64,000 nucleotides of DNA from positions 20,094,666 through 20,158,665 of the forward strand of contig NC_092579.1 in NCBI RefSeq assembly GCF_037975245.1. The letters are read 5' to 3'. Under the pieces are notes generated by a model, which was not told the DNA's origin, searched no databases, and saw only the letters and a program-made list of their open reading frames with translations. The stretch is from Apostichopus japonicus. Lineage: Eukaryota; Echinodermata; Holothuroidea; Aspidochirotida; Stichopodidae. Both the position numbers and the translations under genes were made by a program. Positions 1-12,207 of this stretch are shown in pieces (the stretch's first letter is position 1; every line of letters begins with the position of its first letter).

Positions 1-1653
1 AGGGGTTGTATATAATTGACTAGCTAAATTTTGCCTTTTAGCAACGACATTTATTTATTGACAAGCCGTGTCCAGGGGAATAATTGAGTGTACAAATTTT
101 GTGTAGGCTCAGCTTTGAAATTCTCTGGATTTTTGTCTCTTTTTGAAATATTATGGTTCCTGTGTACAAAAACTTTGCATTATCCCATGTTGCATATCAT
201 TTTACAATGCAATACTAGATAAATTATTCCCTGGTGTCCAAGCAAGTTTTTTTGTATTAAAACACACTGACGATACTTGTAGCAAAATCTGACTTAACTT
301 TTAGTGCCGGATAAAGTTATGAATGTCAGAGAACAAAGCCACCTTCATGGTTCGTTGTTTTGAATTCTTTGAACAGGAAATTGACTTTTCAAAGTGATTG
401 AATTCACAGTCGGTGCCTATTGTTGGCACAGACCTTATTGTTGCGGCAATTGCATATCTCGAAGCGAAATCTTGCAGTTTTGAAAGGTTTTGACAAAATT
501 AATACAATAGAAATTTGACATTTTGAGGTGTAAGTACATAAAGGTATAATATGGCAGTGTACTAGGAATAGGTTACATGAGAACTTAAGTAGTAAATTTC
601 TATGCATTTGTGGGGGACCGAGTGTTGTAAGGGATGGGCAAAGTTTGGGAAAGAGTGCAAAGATTAAACCAGATGATATTAATAAGATTAGTGGCATTTG
701 ATCGCTTGATCCCCAAACTGTTTAGATAAGAACCTGCTTCAAGAAAAGAGTACTGGTGAAACATACCAGATTAGTTAAAATCCTGGCTTTGAAAGACCTG
801 TGCATTTCCAAGCTACAATACCCTATATAATAAATTACTACAAGAGAAATTTCAAACTTAGACTTGACATATTTTATGCTTTGTCCATATAATTCAATAT
901 AAAAGTGTCTTAGTGAAATGTTTTTAAATGAATGCATTAATTTACCCATGATTAAAATCATATGATCTGTGGAAAAAATTGTCAAGTTTTTTCTAACCTG
1001 ACTCTTGTCTGGTGCTGTACATCATAAGTGTTGTAACATTACAGAAAACTTTTGTCAATTGGAGACGGAATGCAAAATGTTGTCAGTATAATGCACACTG
1101 TGACAACAAGATGCTTGAAGGTACTAATTATCATGAATGTGACAACTTGTGTGATAGTTTTAAAACCAGCAGGAATTAACAAGGTGATGATGACCAGTAC
1201 CACAAAAGAAATCCTCTAAGCAGAACAAATAAGCCCAGTTTCTCACAAAGTTGATGTGTGCAAATAATCTTGGCTGTCCTATCTAGCTAAGGCAAACTTT
1301 GTTTGTGTGAACAGGAATTCTCTGTGTTTTAACTTAATTTAATGAACTTGTTAGACTTAGTTTCCACCACAAAGTGGATGATAATGTGTAAATTTACTTA
1401 AGTTTAGAGAGCTTTCGTTTAACAGGACCTAGAGTGTAAACAGGAAGATACCCACACACATACACACAGATACATTGAGTCAGCGGAGTTTTGAAAGCAG
1501 CCACTCTGAGTTCTTGTCGGCATTTTTTTTTTCCTCAAACCTTAAGAGAATTCAGTGCAATTTTGTCTGTTTGTCCCTTTTGCAACCAGGCCTCACAGTT
1601 TGGTTGTCTGAAGAGCTAAGTTGGTTTGTCTGAGAAGATGAAGCAAGATAACA

Positions 1654-1746
1654 TGTACACTGTAGAAGGGATGTGTAGGTTTGGTGAATAGAACACCAAT
1701 TTGTACACTGCAGGAAAGATGTGTAGGTTTGGTGAATAGAACACCA
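1654..1746. repeat. 48-bp tandem duplication
   Basis: Two copies with a 48-bp period, each containing TGTACACTG followed by GATGTGTAGGTTTGGTGAAT and AGAACACCA, with a few substitutions between them. Confidence 0.8.
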
Positions 1747-3594
1747 CCTTTATGGGGATTAATTTAATACCAAAGATCACACTAAAAGGCATTATTCTAG
1801 ACTTCTTAACCACATGAAGGCTAAAGAGCAATTAATAAATTCCTTATAAATCTGCCATATTTGATGCACATGTACGCTTTTCATTATAACACTAACAAAG
1901 TGAGTAACAGTACACTTAAATGACAAAATGGAAAAATTTCAAAAGTTTTGACTGTACTGTAATGTTGTGGACAATAGATACCTCAATACCCAAACTTGAC
2001 AGTTAATACTTTAGGTACAGTAGTTGATGTGGGCATGTATACTGTAGGCTATATTTAGATATTGAGAGATGAACTATGACAAGTAGTAAGTACTGCCATA
2101 CTGTACTGTCGTAGCCATCTCAAAATCTGTCCATTCACAGAGCACACTTTGCACGTGTGTAGAATTGTACACCTGGTCGTCTCGTGCCAGTCTTTATAAA
2201 TTGACATGTGGATACTCTTGCGGGCAGATCAAGCTACTCCTATTGCTAACCCCCGAGAGAATGCTCGGCTTTACCCTGAGGCAACGCTCCCTCCCTTTTC
2301 ATCCAATCAGACAAAGATACTCAATGCTGACCAAACTGTTGTCGATGGTGTCGGATTCCTCACGTGGAATCCTATCTCTCTCGTAGATCATTGATTGGTT
2401 TCAATAGGCAAGCTGCTGCAGTGATATAGCTTTTGTTTGTTAGGTGAAGTTTGGTACTAGGGTATCATTATATATACTGATGTATATACACTGCTTGAAC
2501 TTTTGCCCTGAAGATAATATCTTTGAAATAGATGCAACATATGCTACAATTTATGGAAATTTGAAATAGTTTACTGAAATTGGAATAGAAAGTACTTTAA
2601 TCATTGATATAGAAGGGTCGATAACCCAGTAAACTGACATTGCACTCTAACCTCTAACACTCTAAGGTCATCAGTTTTGTTTCCCCCCCCCCCCCCCCCC
2701 GATTCAGGGTGCTATTATTTTGATTAATTGGTAAAAGCTTTCAAAAGTGTTTCTGACCCTATAAATCCTTTCCAGATGTTAAAAACAGTGTTTAAAAAAT
2801 ATTAATGTTTAAAAAAAATATTAGCTTATTTAATTCTTTCAGAATATGTCTCCATGGTTACAGTGCAGTAAAATGCTTGCTGAAATTTGATCAATTCTTA
2901 AGTAACCATTATTTTACTTTCTAGCATGTTTTGGCCTAAGTCTTTGAACCTCTAAAAGCTGTCAGATGAGTTGGAGTTTGATCTAACTATTCATTTGCTG
3001 CCTCGCCTACCTGTCTCTTTATAAATTTCATCACTCTCCCTGAGGGTGTCTAGGGTGAACTGGTACAATTTTCATCACTGTACACCATGGATATAAACCA
3101 CCGGTCAATGAACCTCATTCTCAGACTACCTGCCAAAGTGTCTAGAATTTTTTATTTTTTTAAATTTTTTTTTATTGTGGCTGTCTTTTTTATTGATTCA
3201 TTTATCTTATTCACTGATTCTAACATAATACATACTGTACATGTACAGTACAAAGGCAGCTCTTCACAACATAGAGCGCCCTATTGACATTAGATTTCTA
3301 TTTAATGTGTGGCATTTGCTTTAGGCTGGTTTAATAATATATTACTTTACACTAATAACTAATGAGTATTGTACTATTTAATATATGATTAACATTGATC
3401 AAATTACTGTGAGACCTTGTCCTTCAGTTGATTAGTGAGTGATTTATGGTTCCATCCAATTCTACCAGTTTTCATCAAGCATCAAAAACAATTTGAATTA
3501 AAGCCAGATCTCTGTGTTCTTAATCAGAGTGGACGATTAATTAAATGATTATTGGTTAACATTTTAACTTTGGGACAGTATGTGAACTACTGTA

Positions 3595-3660
3595 GGCCCA
3601 CACATAAGCTTTTTAGGCCCACACATATACAGTGTGTATAGCTTTGTTGGCCCACACATA
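3595..3660. repeat. Short repeat, three GGCCCACACATA copies
   Basis: GGCCCACACATA occurs three times within about 65 bp at irregular spacing. It is a degenerate minisatellite; I see no coding role. Confidence 0.6.
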
Positions 3661-6255
3661 TAGTATCAGAAATACTAGCATCCTTTACTGAGACCTGTAA
3701 ATAAGTTTTTTTGCTCCTGTAATTCCTGCCTAAAATATGTCTGTTTTGTTTGTACTGTTTTACCTCTGTTGTGCCCTCCACTCATATACAGAAAAGTTTC
3801 TTATTAGCAATTCCTTCTCTGCATAGTTTAGCTGGTCCTCAAATTGTACTTTTCAATTTGCCTCCGAGCAGATTGTAGGTGACTTTTACAGATTTTCAAG
3901 GTTATGTTTTTGCATGAAATCATGAGAAATGAGTCACTGGGTAGTCCGAATACAAGATCAGCTGTTAGAAAAATATACAGTGATATATTAATAAATTTAT
4001 CAAAAGTTGGTGAGGCTTTTGACCTGGAGGGATTTGATTTAAAATGATAGGATTAGAACTGATTGGTCAAAGCTTTGAAAATTTGAGAATTTTTAAAGCT
4101 ACTTTTTGCACTGGTTTTGTTAAACAGTTTACATAAATACTATTATGTGTGATACTAAAAAGTAATTCCCAAAATACGTCAGTTTTATCATGTATCATAT
4201 TTCAGTAAATTGAATAAAGAGTTGCAAAGTTTGAAAATTTTTGATTTGCTTTAACCATGAAATATTTAATATCACCAAAATTTTGAAAATATTTTTGGCC
4301 AACAAACTGTTTGCATTCCATGAATCATTTGTTTTATTCTAAGGCTGGTTTTGGGAAATCATTTTCTTTTCTTTTTCTAAGGCTGGTTTTGGGAATTCTG
4401 TGATCCACAGAAGGGAGGCTAGCCCCCATTGACATGCTATTACAATAATCTGCAGGGTCGGTAACTGGATAACATTTCTGGAAATTCGAGACCAAATTGA
4501 AAACAGCTCCTTTTGATATCACTTCTGGTTCCATGCAAGTTAAGGAATCAAATTGTGATGAGAGCACATACGTGAGTGTGTGTCTGTGTGTTTGTCTGTA
4601 TGTATGCACTTGTTTTATATTCTGGCTGAGACTTGAACAAATGAATTCCAAATTTCCAAGTCACCTCATTTGATCACCTCAGTCCTCAGAAGGAAATGTC
4701 TTTTGTTAAGGGGTATTGTTTGGTATGTGGATTTGAACAATGGAAAAAACACAATGGAGTCGTTACTAACGGTTAGTCTGCATGTTAAACATACCTGTGT
4801 GGGTGTACACATGTGTGTTTGTGTGGGAGGTGAGGTGAGGGGGACGAAGGCGTGTGTGCGTGTGACACCTGCTTGTAAGCACAGAAAAATGTACAGCTTG
4901 GTTGAACTGCTTGGTGTGTACATTCGTTTCCCCTTGGTTAGTACAATTAAGTATTTACCTACAGTATTGGGATTTGTACACGGTTGATGGTCAATTGAGG
5001 TCAACAGAGTTCAAAGTCTCAGCAATAATTGACTCCCATAGATCACACTTTACAATTAACACGGAACAATGGTCACAGAAATGTTTTCAGCCTGTTCTTT
5101 AGTCGCAAAGTTCTCTCTAATTGCTTCTCATCTAATTTTAGACGATCCAATCTCTCGTTGTCAAGGAAATATGGATCCATTAACTTCCATGAGCTATCCA
5201 CTTACGATACACACTCTCTGCTGAAGTCAATATATATTCTCTGAACAGTACAGAAACAGCATTAACTGTTCACTTATAATATACATTTTCGCTCAGGACT
5301 GTTCTACCGAATATAAACAGTACCAAGAGTATGAATCCATTAAGATAATTATAGTAATATCAATAGAAGGCACTGCATCGTCAATCAATAATTTAACCAA
5401 GTTATGACGATACTCAAAAGTCATTGGCCCAATTCCACTTAAACCGGTATGTTTACCTCGTCGATATAAAGCAAACATCGACTGAACCGACACTGATCAA
5501 ATACTTTTAATCTGGCACGGTACGATTGAAGCATTCAGAATCCAACAGCGTTTGACTCTTTCAGACTTACTGACTTAATTGTATGTTTTAATTACAGGTG
5601 CAATCATGTTAACAGACAATATTCTATATTTATGAATATCAATTATATATTCATGTACTGTACTGTTCAAGTGTGCATGTGTACTCACTCTCCTAGAGGA
5701 TGAACTTCCATACGGATGCATTGCAAGGACATTTTATGGGATTTACATAAACTGTTGACTCTAGATGCTAAAAATGATATAAACCACCCCTCTATGTAAG
5801 GGAGACATTTGAATTCCTAGAATGTTTTAACTGATGATTTTTAAGTCTTCTGTGTAATGTCAAGTGTAAAGTGTAAAGTGCAGTAAACAATATAGTCCAT
5901 AGTCATGAGTTTGGCAAACCAAAAGAATGCTGTGGACCTGATATTCCTACTGAGATTTATGAACTTATATATTTATTTAACATGAATGATGACTAACTGT
6001 ATCTTAGTCATTATAGGTAAACTTGACAAATGCCTACACCCTTTTACTGTACCTGTGTGAATATCATGCCCACAAAAAATATCCTTATTGAATGTGAAGG
6101 ACATTTCATATACAAACAAAAATATATCCACATGTGTATTAACTTAAATATATCATATAATAAATTTCTGATATTTTATTAAGTAACTAGATTGATATTT
6201 TTGTCACAATCCTGCTTTGATACTGAAATGCTAAATACTTATAGCATGTATACAT

Positions 6256-6494
6256 GTATGTATGTATTTTAGATCCTCCTGCTAGCAGGAAGGCGAAGAA
6301 GCCTCATTGGCTTATCAAAGCTGCAAGCTGACCGAAGTCAGTCTCTTAGATTCATATTTAATGTCCATGATTATGAATTGTCAATTGTCAACAACTCTGT
6401 AACTGGACGACATACATTAATCTTGGAGTGACTCGAACCGGGGACCTTATGATTGGAAGGCACCGGCTTTAACCACTGAGTTAACACTCCACAC
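6256..6494 (-). mobile_element. tRNA-derived SINE, copy 1
   Basis: Read on the minus strand, the head at about 6425-6490 resembles a tRNA gene. It has an A-box-like stretch (AACTCAGTGGTTAAAGCCGG) and, about 35 bp later, a B-box (CCCCGGTTCGAGTC), the internal RNA polymerase III promoter of tRNA-derived SINEs. The body runs to about 6256 and is nearly identical to the copy at 10015-10255. The two copies lie in the same orientation in the G-alpha locus. It is not a functional tRNA because it does not fold into a full cloverleaf. Confidence 0.75.
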
Positions 6495-6639
6495 TCCACA
6501 CTATAGTGTGAGCAATTATAAAGCCCCCTCTTTCCACCTCCCCTTCCCCCTCCCTTGCCCCCCTCCCCTTGCTTTCCCTTCCCTCAAGTTGATGATCCAT
6601 CACAATTTTTTCATTTTCTCTCTCTTAATGATCTCACAG

Positions 6640-6732
6640 CCTGCTGTCTTAGATAATTTGGTCAGCTCCATGCGATATGTCTTGTCTGGCATGGGACAAC
6701 TGAGGATACCTCTTGCCAATTATAGAAATAAG
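6640..6732 (+). CDS. G-alpha exon a (helical domain)
   Basis: Follows TCTCACAG and ends AAG before gtacgg, phase 0 at both ends, 31 codons. Reads [20 protein letters not shown] and onward, aligning with the segment YKPVVYSNTIQSLIAIIRAM of Gi-type alpha subunits. Confidence 0.88.
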
Positions 6733-9700
6733 GTACGGTATGGTCATATTAATATTGAGCTGTATTATTAACCAACTGCATTTGTATTGTAAACACTTGA
6801 ACAGGACCCCTCAGAACACAGATTTGAGAGGCCAGGAGTCAGACCATCGTTCAGTGGTATTGACATTGTCCCCTTTGGAGGCACCATGCTCACATGAAAA
6901 TCATTGTTCTGAAACCTTTGAGGGAAGGCCATTGGGTCCCCATTCCCATGAAAACAGGATAATCGGAATTACCATTCACACAATGATGGTATACTCTATC
7001 CGTTTATCCTCCGATTCAGGTACACGCCCAGACCATACTGCAGTGTTACCGTTGCTTTGACGAAAACATAGTGATGCGGGCAGCTATTGCGAGTGCATTG
7101 AGGGCGCTGTGGAATGATTCGGGGATCCGTTCGTGTGCAATTCGCGGAAATGAATACGAGCTTAACGATTCTGCCATGTAGTGAGTTGCGATCTGTTTTG
7201 GTTTCTCCCTTTTTCCAGTTTTTTCAAAGATTCTTCTAATCTGAAACCTAAGTTACATTCAAGGCATATTGCATTTGATGCGTTCTATTAGGTTTCTATT
7301 TTGGTGTTAGAAGTTGTCTACGTGCATTTATTATCATTATTATTTACCAGATTTATATAGCGCTCTTTTCATGCTTAAGCATGTTCAAGAGCGCTTTACA
7401 ATGACAACAAAATGACAAAACCCTTAAAATATGAATATGAAAAATAAAATGGACGCAGCTTAAATATTAATATAAAAAAAATATATATATACAAAGGAAT
7501 AATTTTAAACACAATATAGATTTACAGTGAAATTCCTAAAAAGAAAAAGTGAGTTTTAATTAAAATGGAAGCAGCTAAAATATTAAGATAAAAATATATA
7601 CAAAGGAAAAATTTGGACAAGGGCGATAAATTTTTCAACTTTCCTTGAACTTGTGACTGGCTAGATACATTCTGCAAAAGTTTGTGCCTCTCTATGGAAT
7701 CACTTCTCTCCGTTTTTACCCGTCTCTTACCGCTGCTAAAAATTTGTTCATCTACCGCCAAGTTGTAAAATAATTTCTCACAAACATTCATGGGTACATG
7801 AAAAGGTGTACTATCATTATCATTTCACCCTCCTCCCCCCCTGCCTTAATTCCCATTGCTCTAAATATGTTTGGTGACAAGTAAAATGTTAGCCCCCAAT
7901 CACCCTCTTTTGGCATCTATGCCCGCTTTGCACCCCTCTTAGAATCATGTAAATAATCCATCTGTCCAGTTTTGGGGTTTCCTTAAATATCTGTTACTAC
8001 GAGATGACTAAGTCCAACACTATTAACCACCCACTGTTTGAAAATGAACACAAATTGTTATCTTTTCACTCTTAATGACTTTGAATCCTTGCTCCCTCCC
8101 TCTCTCTCTCTCTCCTTTCTCTTGCAAGTTATTTCGATAATATGGAAAGAATTTTGATTGAGAAGTATGTTCCGACCACAGAAGATGTCTTGAGGGCAAG
8201 AGTGAGGACAACAGGGGTCTTGGAAACAAGTTTCACAGTAGGAGGAGTCCCCCTCAGGTAAGAAACATCCCAGCAATGTCTATAAAATGTTGCATTGAGC
8301 TCCTAAATTAGGAGAGAAGTTTCCCTAAAATGCAGTGTTTTTTTTTTTATTGATTTTGGTCAAGTTTTGGATAATATTCGAGACTAGAACACCACCACTG
8401 TGCAATTGGTATACATGACTAGCGACATTTAATTTCAGAGTAATAATGAAAATACGTTTCATTTTGAAGGGGGGAGAAAAAGACTCTCAGCTTTTTATTG
8501 GCATGTGTGATTAATTTCTACTATATAATATCTTTGATTTTCCTCTCTCACCTGAAAAACTATGTTTTTTCAACATTCTTAGTTTGTGAAGTAGATCCCT
8601 CACTTTATTGTTCCTGAAATCTGTCATTTTTGGGTCGTTTGGCTTTCTTGTCCTCTTTATCTGTGGAAGTTTCAAAAGTTCTTTCTTGCCAAGCTGACTG
8701 CACTGTGATCAACAGCTATATGTACTGTTATCAAGGGTATTGAGAATTTAGCAGCATTGCTGCTCTAGTTCAAAATTCTGTTCTATTATCTGTGGAGGTC
8801 TCAAAAAGTGTCTGTGTAAGAGTCACCTGTACTGTGTGACTGATAATAAAATAGCAATGTTTCTACGACCTTTGACATTTTACACTGCAAGTGGTAATTT
8901 GTACACTCTCCAAAATACAGACCTACATATATATACTTCCAGGAACTACAGAAAAGGTTACATACTTTTGAATATGTATGTTAACACATTGTTAAACTGT
9001 ATCTTTTTGTTTTTTCCTTTTCTCTTTTTCTGCAGAATTATAGATGTTGGAGGTCAAAGGTCAGAGAGAAAGAAATGGATTCATTGCTTTGAGCATGTCT
9101 CTGCAGTTATCTTTGTTGCAGCCCTGAGTGGTTATGACATGACTCTGTTTGAGGACCCTGAAGTGGTGAGTCTAACCCTGGGAATTATAGGCTGGAGGTG
9201 GTTATTTTCTAGCATTTTCGGTTTTATCTGTTGGGTAACGTGAAGCAATTTGTAGATTGATGAGCCAAAAGAGCAGTATTTTACTTAATGATTTGACTTC
9301 TTCTGTGAAAGAGCAAAGCAGTTATTTGCTATCTAGAGTTGATCTCAGTTATATTTACCAGTCTGTGCTGTTCCAACTGAGTAGCTGCTCAGTCTATATT
9401 TGATGTGCATCCTTGTTCCATAATTCAACCAATGTGGTTAAATAAGATTTCAAAAGTCGTTTTCATTCGATACAACCCAGAGTGTATAAGGAGGAAATGG
9501 GTATCTAGAAAAAAATTGGCCCTTCTGTCAACAACAAGGATTAACTGGGAACAGAAAATTGATCAAAAACTTTTGAATAAGTATAGAAATCATCTTCTAG
9601 AGTGGGATTGAGTGACTACCATCAGTGGTTTGAATCTGGTTCTGACTTTAAAAAAAAAACCTTTCCTTTGCATTTTGACCAAATTGGTTCTCATTTCTTT

Positions 9701-10869
9701 GAAAAAAGTACCAGCCAAATGGGCTTGTAAAGTGATCTATATGACAAAACAATTGCAACCGGGATCGTTTACTAATTTGATGTTTCCTCTTCCGTCCACA
9801 GAACCGGCTGAGGGAGAGCCTTGCCGTATTCAAGCCGATTTGTAATAACAGATTCTTCACCACAATCAGCATGATCCTGTTTCTAAATAAAGTTGATTTA
9901 TTCCAACAGAAGATTCTACTCACCAAGAGGAAACTGAAAATATACTTTCCACAATATAAAGGTATCATTTTAGTTCTTCCCCACACACCCCCCCTCTTTT
10001 TTTTGTATGTATGTATTTGTATGTATTTTAGATCCTCCTGCAAGCAGGAACTCGCGAAGAAGCCTCATTGGCTTATCAAAGCCGCAAGCTGACCGAAGTC
10101 AGTCTCTTACATTCATATTTAATGTCCATGATTATGAATTTTCAATTGTCAACAACTCTGTAACTGGACGACATACATTAATCTTGGAGTGACTCGAACC
10201 GGGGACCTTATGATTGAAAGGCACCGGCATTAACCACTGAGCTAAAACTCCGCACACTTTGTGGATGTTAATGTACCCTCCCTGGCTTCATTTCCCTATG
10301 TAATTTAGATGATACTATACTCTGATTTTGCATTTGTTTTTGTTCTCTGTAGAAAAAGCTTCGCACTATTTGCAATATGAAACTCATTTCCCTATGTATT
10401 TTTTTTCTCTGTAAAAAGCTCTGCACTATTTGCAATATAAAACTGCAATTGTGTTAACACACTCATACAACCAGAGTTGAGTGTGACAGACAAGTGACTT
10501 TCTTGTCACCTGTGACTGCTGTAACACCGGGAAGATATCATATCTACATAGAGAGACTTGGAATTCAGTCTCATTCTTCTGTTATAACCTTTGCACGGTC
10601 TTTTAACCTTTGTACCTTTAACCTTTGAACCTTTGTATCTTTTAACCTTTGTATTTTTTAACCTTTCAGGTCCCGACTATGATGTCGATTCTGCTGCCAC
10701 CTTCGTTAAGCACCTGTTTGAAAATTGCGATGAGAGAGCCCATCTGCGGGGTTCGCCCATCTTCACGCATTTTACCACCGCAACTGACACCAAGAACATT
10801 CAGGTGGTGTTTGAAGGAGTTGTGGAGTCGATCATTAGATCAAACATCAGGAGCATTAATCTACATTGA
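6640..10869 (+). CDS. G-protein alpha subunit (Gi-like or G-alpha-v class), 5' partial, six exons
   Basis: GTP-binding switch subunit of a heterotrimeric G protein, acting at the inner face of the plasma membrane under GPCR control. Exons are 6640-6732, 7020-7177, 8129-8257, 9036-9165, 9802-9961 and 10670-10869. All junctions are GT/AG and phases join in frame, giving 289 residues to the stop. Visible hallmarks are the helical-domain LNDSA, switch I ARVRTTG with the catalytic Arg, switch [14 protein letters not shown] with the catalytic Gln, the guanine-binding NKVD, and TTATDTKN in place of the TCAT-type motif. The P-loop and myristoylated N terminus are missing and must lie upstream of the window. 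The C terminus ([13 protein letters not shown]) has no Cys at -4, so it is not a typical pertussis-sensitive Gi, and the core is unlike G12/13, Gs or Gq. An AATAAA lies at 11368. Confidence 0.93.
7020..7177 (+). CDS. G-alpha exon b (helical domain to LNDSA)
   Basis: Follows CCGATTCAG and ends before gtagtg. 158 nt, ending in phase 2. Encodes the helical domain ending [11 protein letters not shown]...YELNDSA, the conserved stretch before switch I in all G-alpha families. Confidence 0.9.
7359..7395. repeat. Imperfect palindrome AGCGCTCTTTT...AAGAGCGCT
   Basis: A long hairpin centred on CTTAAG (CATGCTTAAGCATG) with arms AGCGCTCTTTT and AAGAGCGCT, in an intron next to an ATT-rich tract. AGCGCT...AGCGCTTTACA palindromes of this type are usual at ends of short invertebrate repeats. 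Confidence 0.6.
8129..8257 (+). CDS. G-alpha exon c (switch I)
   Basis: Follows CTTGCAAG and ends before gtaaga. Its first base completes Ile after LNDSA. Encodes YFDNMERI, then [15 protein letters not shown] with the switch I Arg and Thr, then the beta-2/beta-3 strand. Confidence 0.93.
9036..9165 (+). CDS. G-alpha exon d (switch II)
   Basis: Follows TTCTGCAG and ends before gtgagt. Encodes [17 protein letters not shown], the near-invariant switch II, then the ALSGYD segment. Confidence 0.96.
9802..9961 (+). CDS. G-alpha exon e (NKxD motif)
   Basis: Follows GTCCACAG and ends before gtatca. Begins [10 protein letters not shown] and contains [10 protein letters not shown], the guanine-specificity motif. 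Confidence 0.95.
10015..10255 (-). mobile_element. tRNA-derived SINE, copy 2
   Basis: Near-identical to the copy at 6256-6494 and in the same orientation. The minus strand carries the A-box-like AGCTCAGTGGTTAATGCCGG and the B-box CCCCGGTTCGAGTC. It sits in the last G-alpha intron, 50 bp after exon e. Confidence 0.75.
10670..10869 (+). CDS. G-alpha exon f (C terminus and stop)
   Basis: Follows AACCTTTCAG. Its first two bases complete Gly. Encodes 65 further residues through [12 protein letters not shown] to a C-terminal SINLH and TGA. The final codons fall inside the first unit of a 94-bp tandem repeat. Confidence 0.94.
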
Positions 10870-11207
10870 GGGTTGAAGCATACCAACAAGGCAGTGTTAC
10901 TGATGACCTCAAAACCAGATCTCTAGACATGGTTGGGACATCAGGAGCTTTAGTCTACAATGAGGGTTGAGGTATACCAACAATGCAGTGTTACTGATGA
11001 CCTCAAAACCAGATCTCTAGACATGGATGGGACATCAGGAGCTTTAGTCTACAATGAGGGTTGAGGCATACCAACAATGCAGTGTTACTGATGACCTCAA
11101 AACCAGATCTCTAGACATGGATGGGACATCAGGAGCATTAGTCTACAATGAGGGTTGAGGTATACCAACAATGCAGTGTTACTGATGACCTCAGAGAGAT
11201 CTCCAAA
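10844..11207 (+). repeat. 94-bp minisatellite, about 3.9 copies, spanning the G-alpha stop codon
   Basis: Units start with ACATCAGGAGC at 10844, 10938, 11032 and 11126, an exact 94-bp period with few substitutions. Unit 1 overlaps the last seven codons and stop of the G-alpha gene; the rest forms the start of the 3' UTR. Confidence 0.92.
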
Positions 11208-11367
11208 CTAGGATGACAGGAACACAGATCTACAGTGGTGTACACATGTGTGCCAGCAATCCATAGTTGCAGTTAACCTGTGATAAGTCACAATTGTGTA
11301 CCTCTCACTAATTTGTTACTAAATATTTCTGAAAAATCTCCAGATTAAAACGTTTTGAAAGTCGCTC

Positions 11368-11373
11368 AATAAA
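11368..11373 (+). promoter_or_regulatory. Candidate poly(A) signal of the G-alpha gene
   Basis: AATAAA about 500 bp after the stop, in an A-rich context. It is the first such signal after the minisatellite. Confidence 0.45.
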
Positions 11374-12021
11374 AAAGAACTTCCATGGGTACAACCATTC
11401 TTATCTCATTGACAAAATATTTTACAGAAAAATGTTTGGCAAAATTTAAAAAAACTAATGCACTTACAGACAGAAAGGGCTTGGGAATATAAATACGATG
11501 TCATAAGACAAAGATTCACAGCTGTGTCAGTGATGTCCTTGTTCATCTTTGGATCAGGTTTTGGTTAACACGCTTGAAATATTCAGTTTTTCTGAAAATA
11601 TATTAGGTCTGAGGCTCTGTAAGGTATACATTTTCTTTTATCACCCTTCATGGAATGGCAGGACATAAATGGGAAGTTTTTTTTCTTATCTTTTCTATCT
11701 ACTGTAGCTGAGAAAGAAGAAGCAGAGGGTCGATGATGAGATTAGAGTGCTTTTTTTCAGTGATGTTTCTTAAAGGAAATTATTTTTAGTTTTACATCTG
11801 AATGTTTGCAAGAGTTTAAACACAAAATGGCTAAAACACTAACATGGCGATATTCAACATTTATAAGATACTGCTTTTAATTCATTAAAAGATTTCGTAG
11901 AGGTGAGGGGGAATTATGCTTTCAATTCTCCCAACATGTTATTAATTTTCCTGTTAAAATATAATTGGGTTCTCTCGTATAGATAGACCTGTGTTACTGT
12001 TTATTTCCAAAATTTTCAGTG

Positions 12022-12207
12022 ACCTCACAAGTGAGGTACACATTAGCTACCCAAGTGGAAAGTACTTTCATTGCCTATATACTACAATTCTGAGAACTAG
12101 CTTCGCAAACGATTTCAAAGTATAATGACAGCTAAATAGAATTGCGACGTAAAGACAAGGAAAATACTTTGCTCTTGGGTCGCTAATGTGTACCTCACTC
12201 GTGAGGT
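12022..12207. mobile_element. 186-bp foldback (MITE-like) element
   Basis: Inverted arms of about 48 bp at 12022-12069 and 12160-12207 match with only a few differences. Both begin ACCTCAC(A/G)AGTGAGGT and continue ACACATTAGC. The outer 17 bp of each arm is itself a palindrome. No coding capacity. Confidence 0.75.

Larger units (their letters stand above)
1..6639. other. Non-coding stretch upstream of the first visible G-alpha exon
   Basis: No exon with recognisable homology was found on either strand. The stretch should lie in or before a 5' intron of the G-protein alpha gene. I looked for the P-loop coding pattern (GAGESGKS) and the following small exon and did not find them. Contents are AT-rich sequence, a poly-C tract at about 2683-2700, short tandem duplications and one SINE, listed separately. 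Short open frames such as 2206-2394 (+) show no family resemblance. Confidence 0.6.

Noticed and set aside
2206-2394. 62-codon open frame as a possible 5' exon of the G-alpha gene
   Set aside because: No P-loop, no similarity to any G-alpha N terminus, and no fitting splice phase.
6425-6490. tRNA gene on the minus strand
   Set aside because: A- and B-boxes are present, but there is no full cloverleaf or clear anticodon arm, and the sequence is repeated with a common SINE body at 10015-10255.
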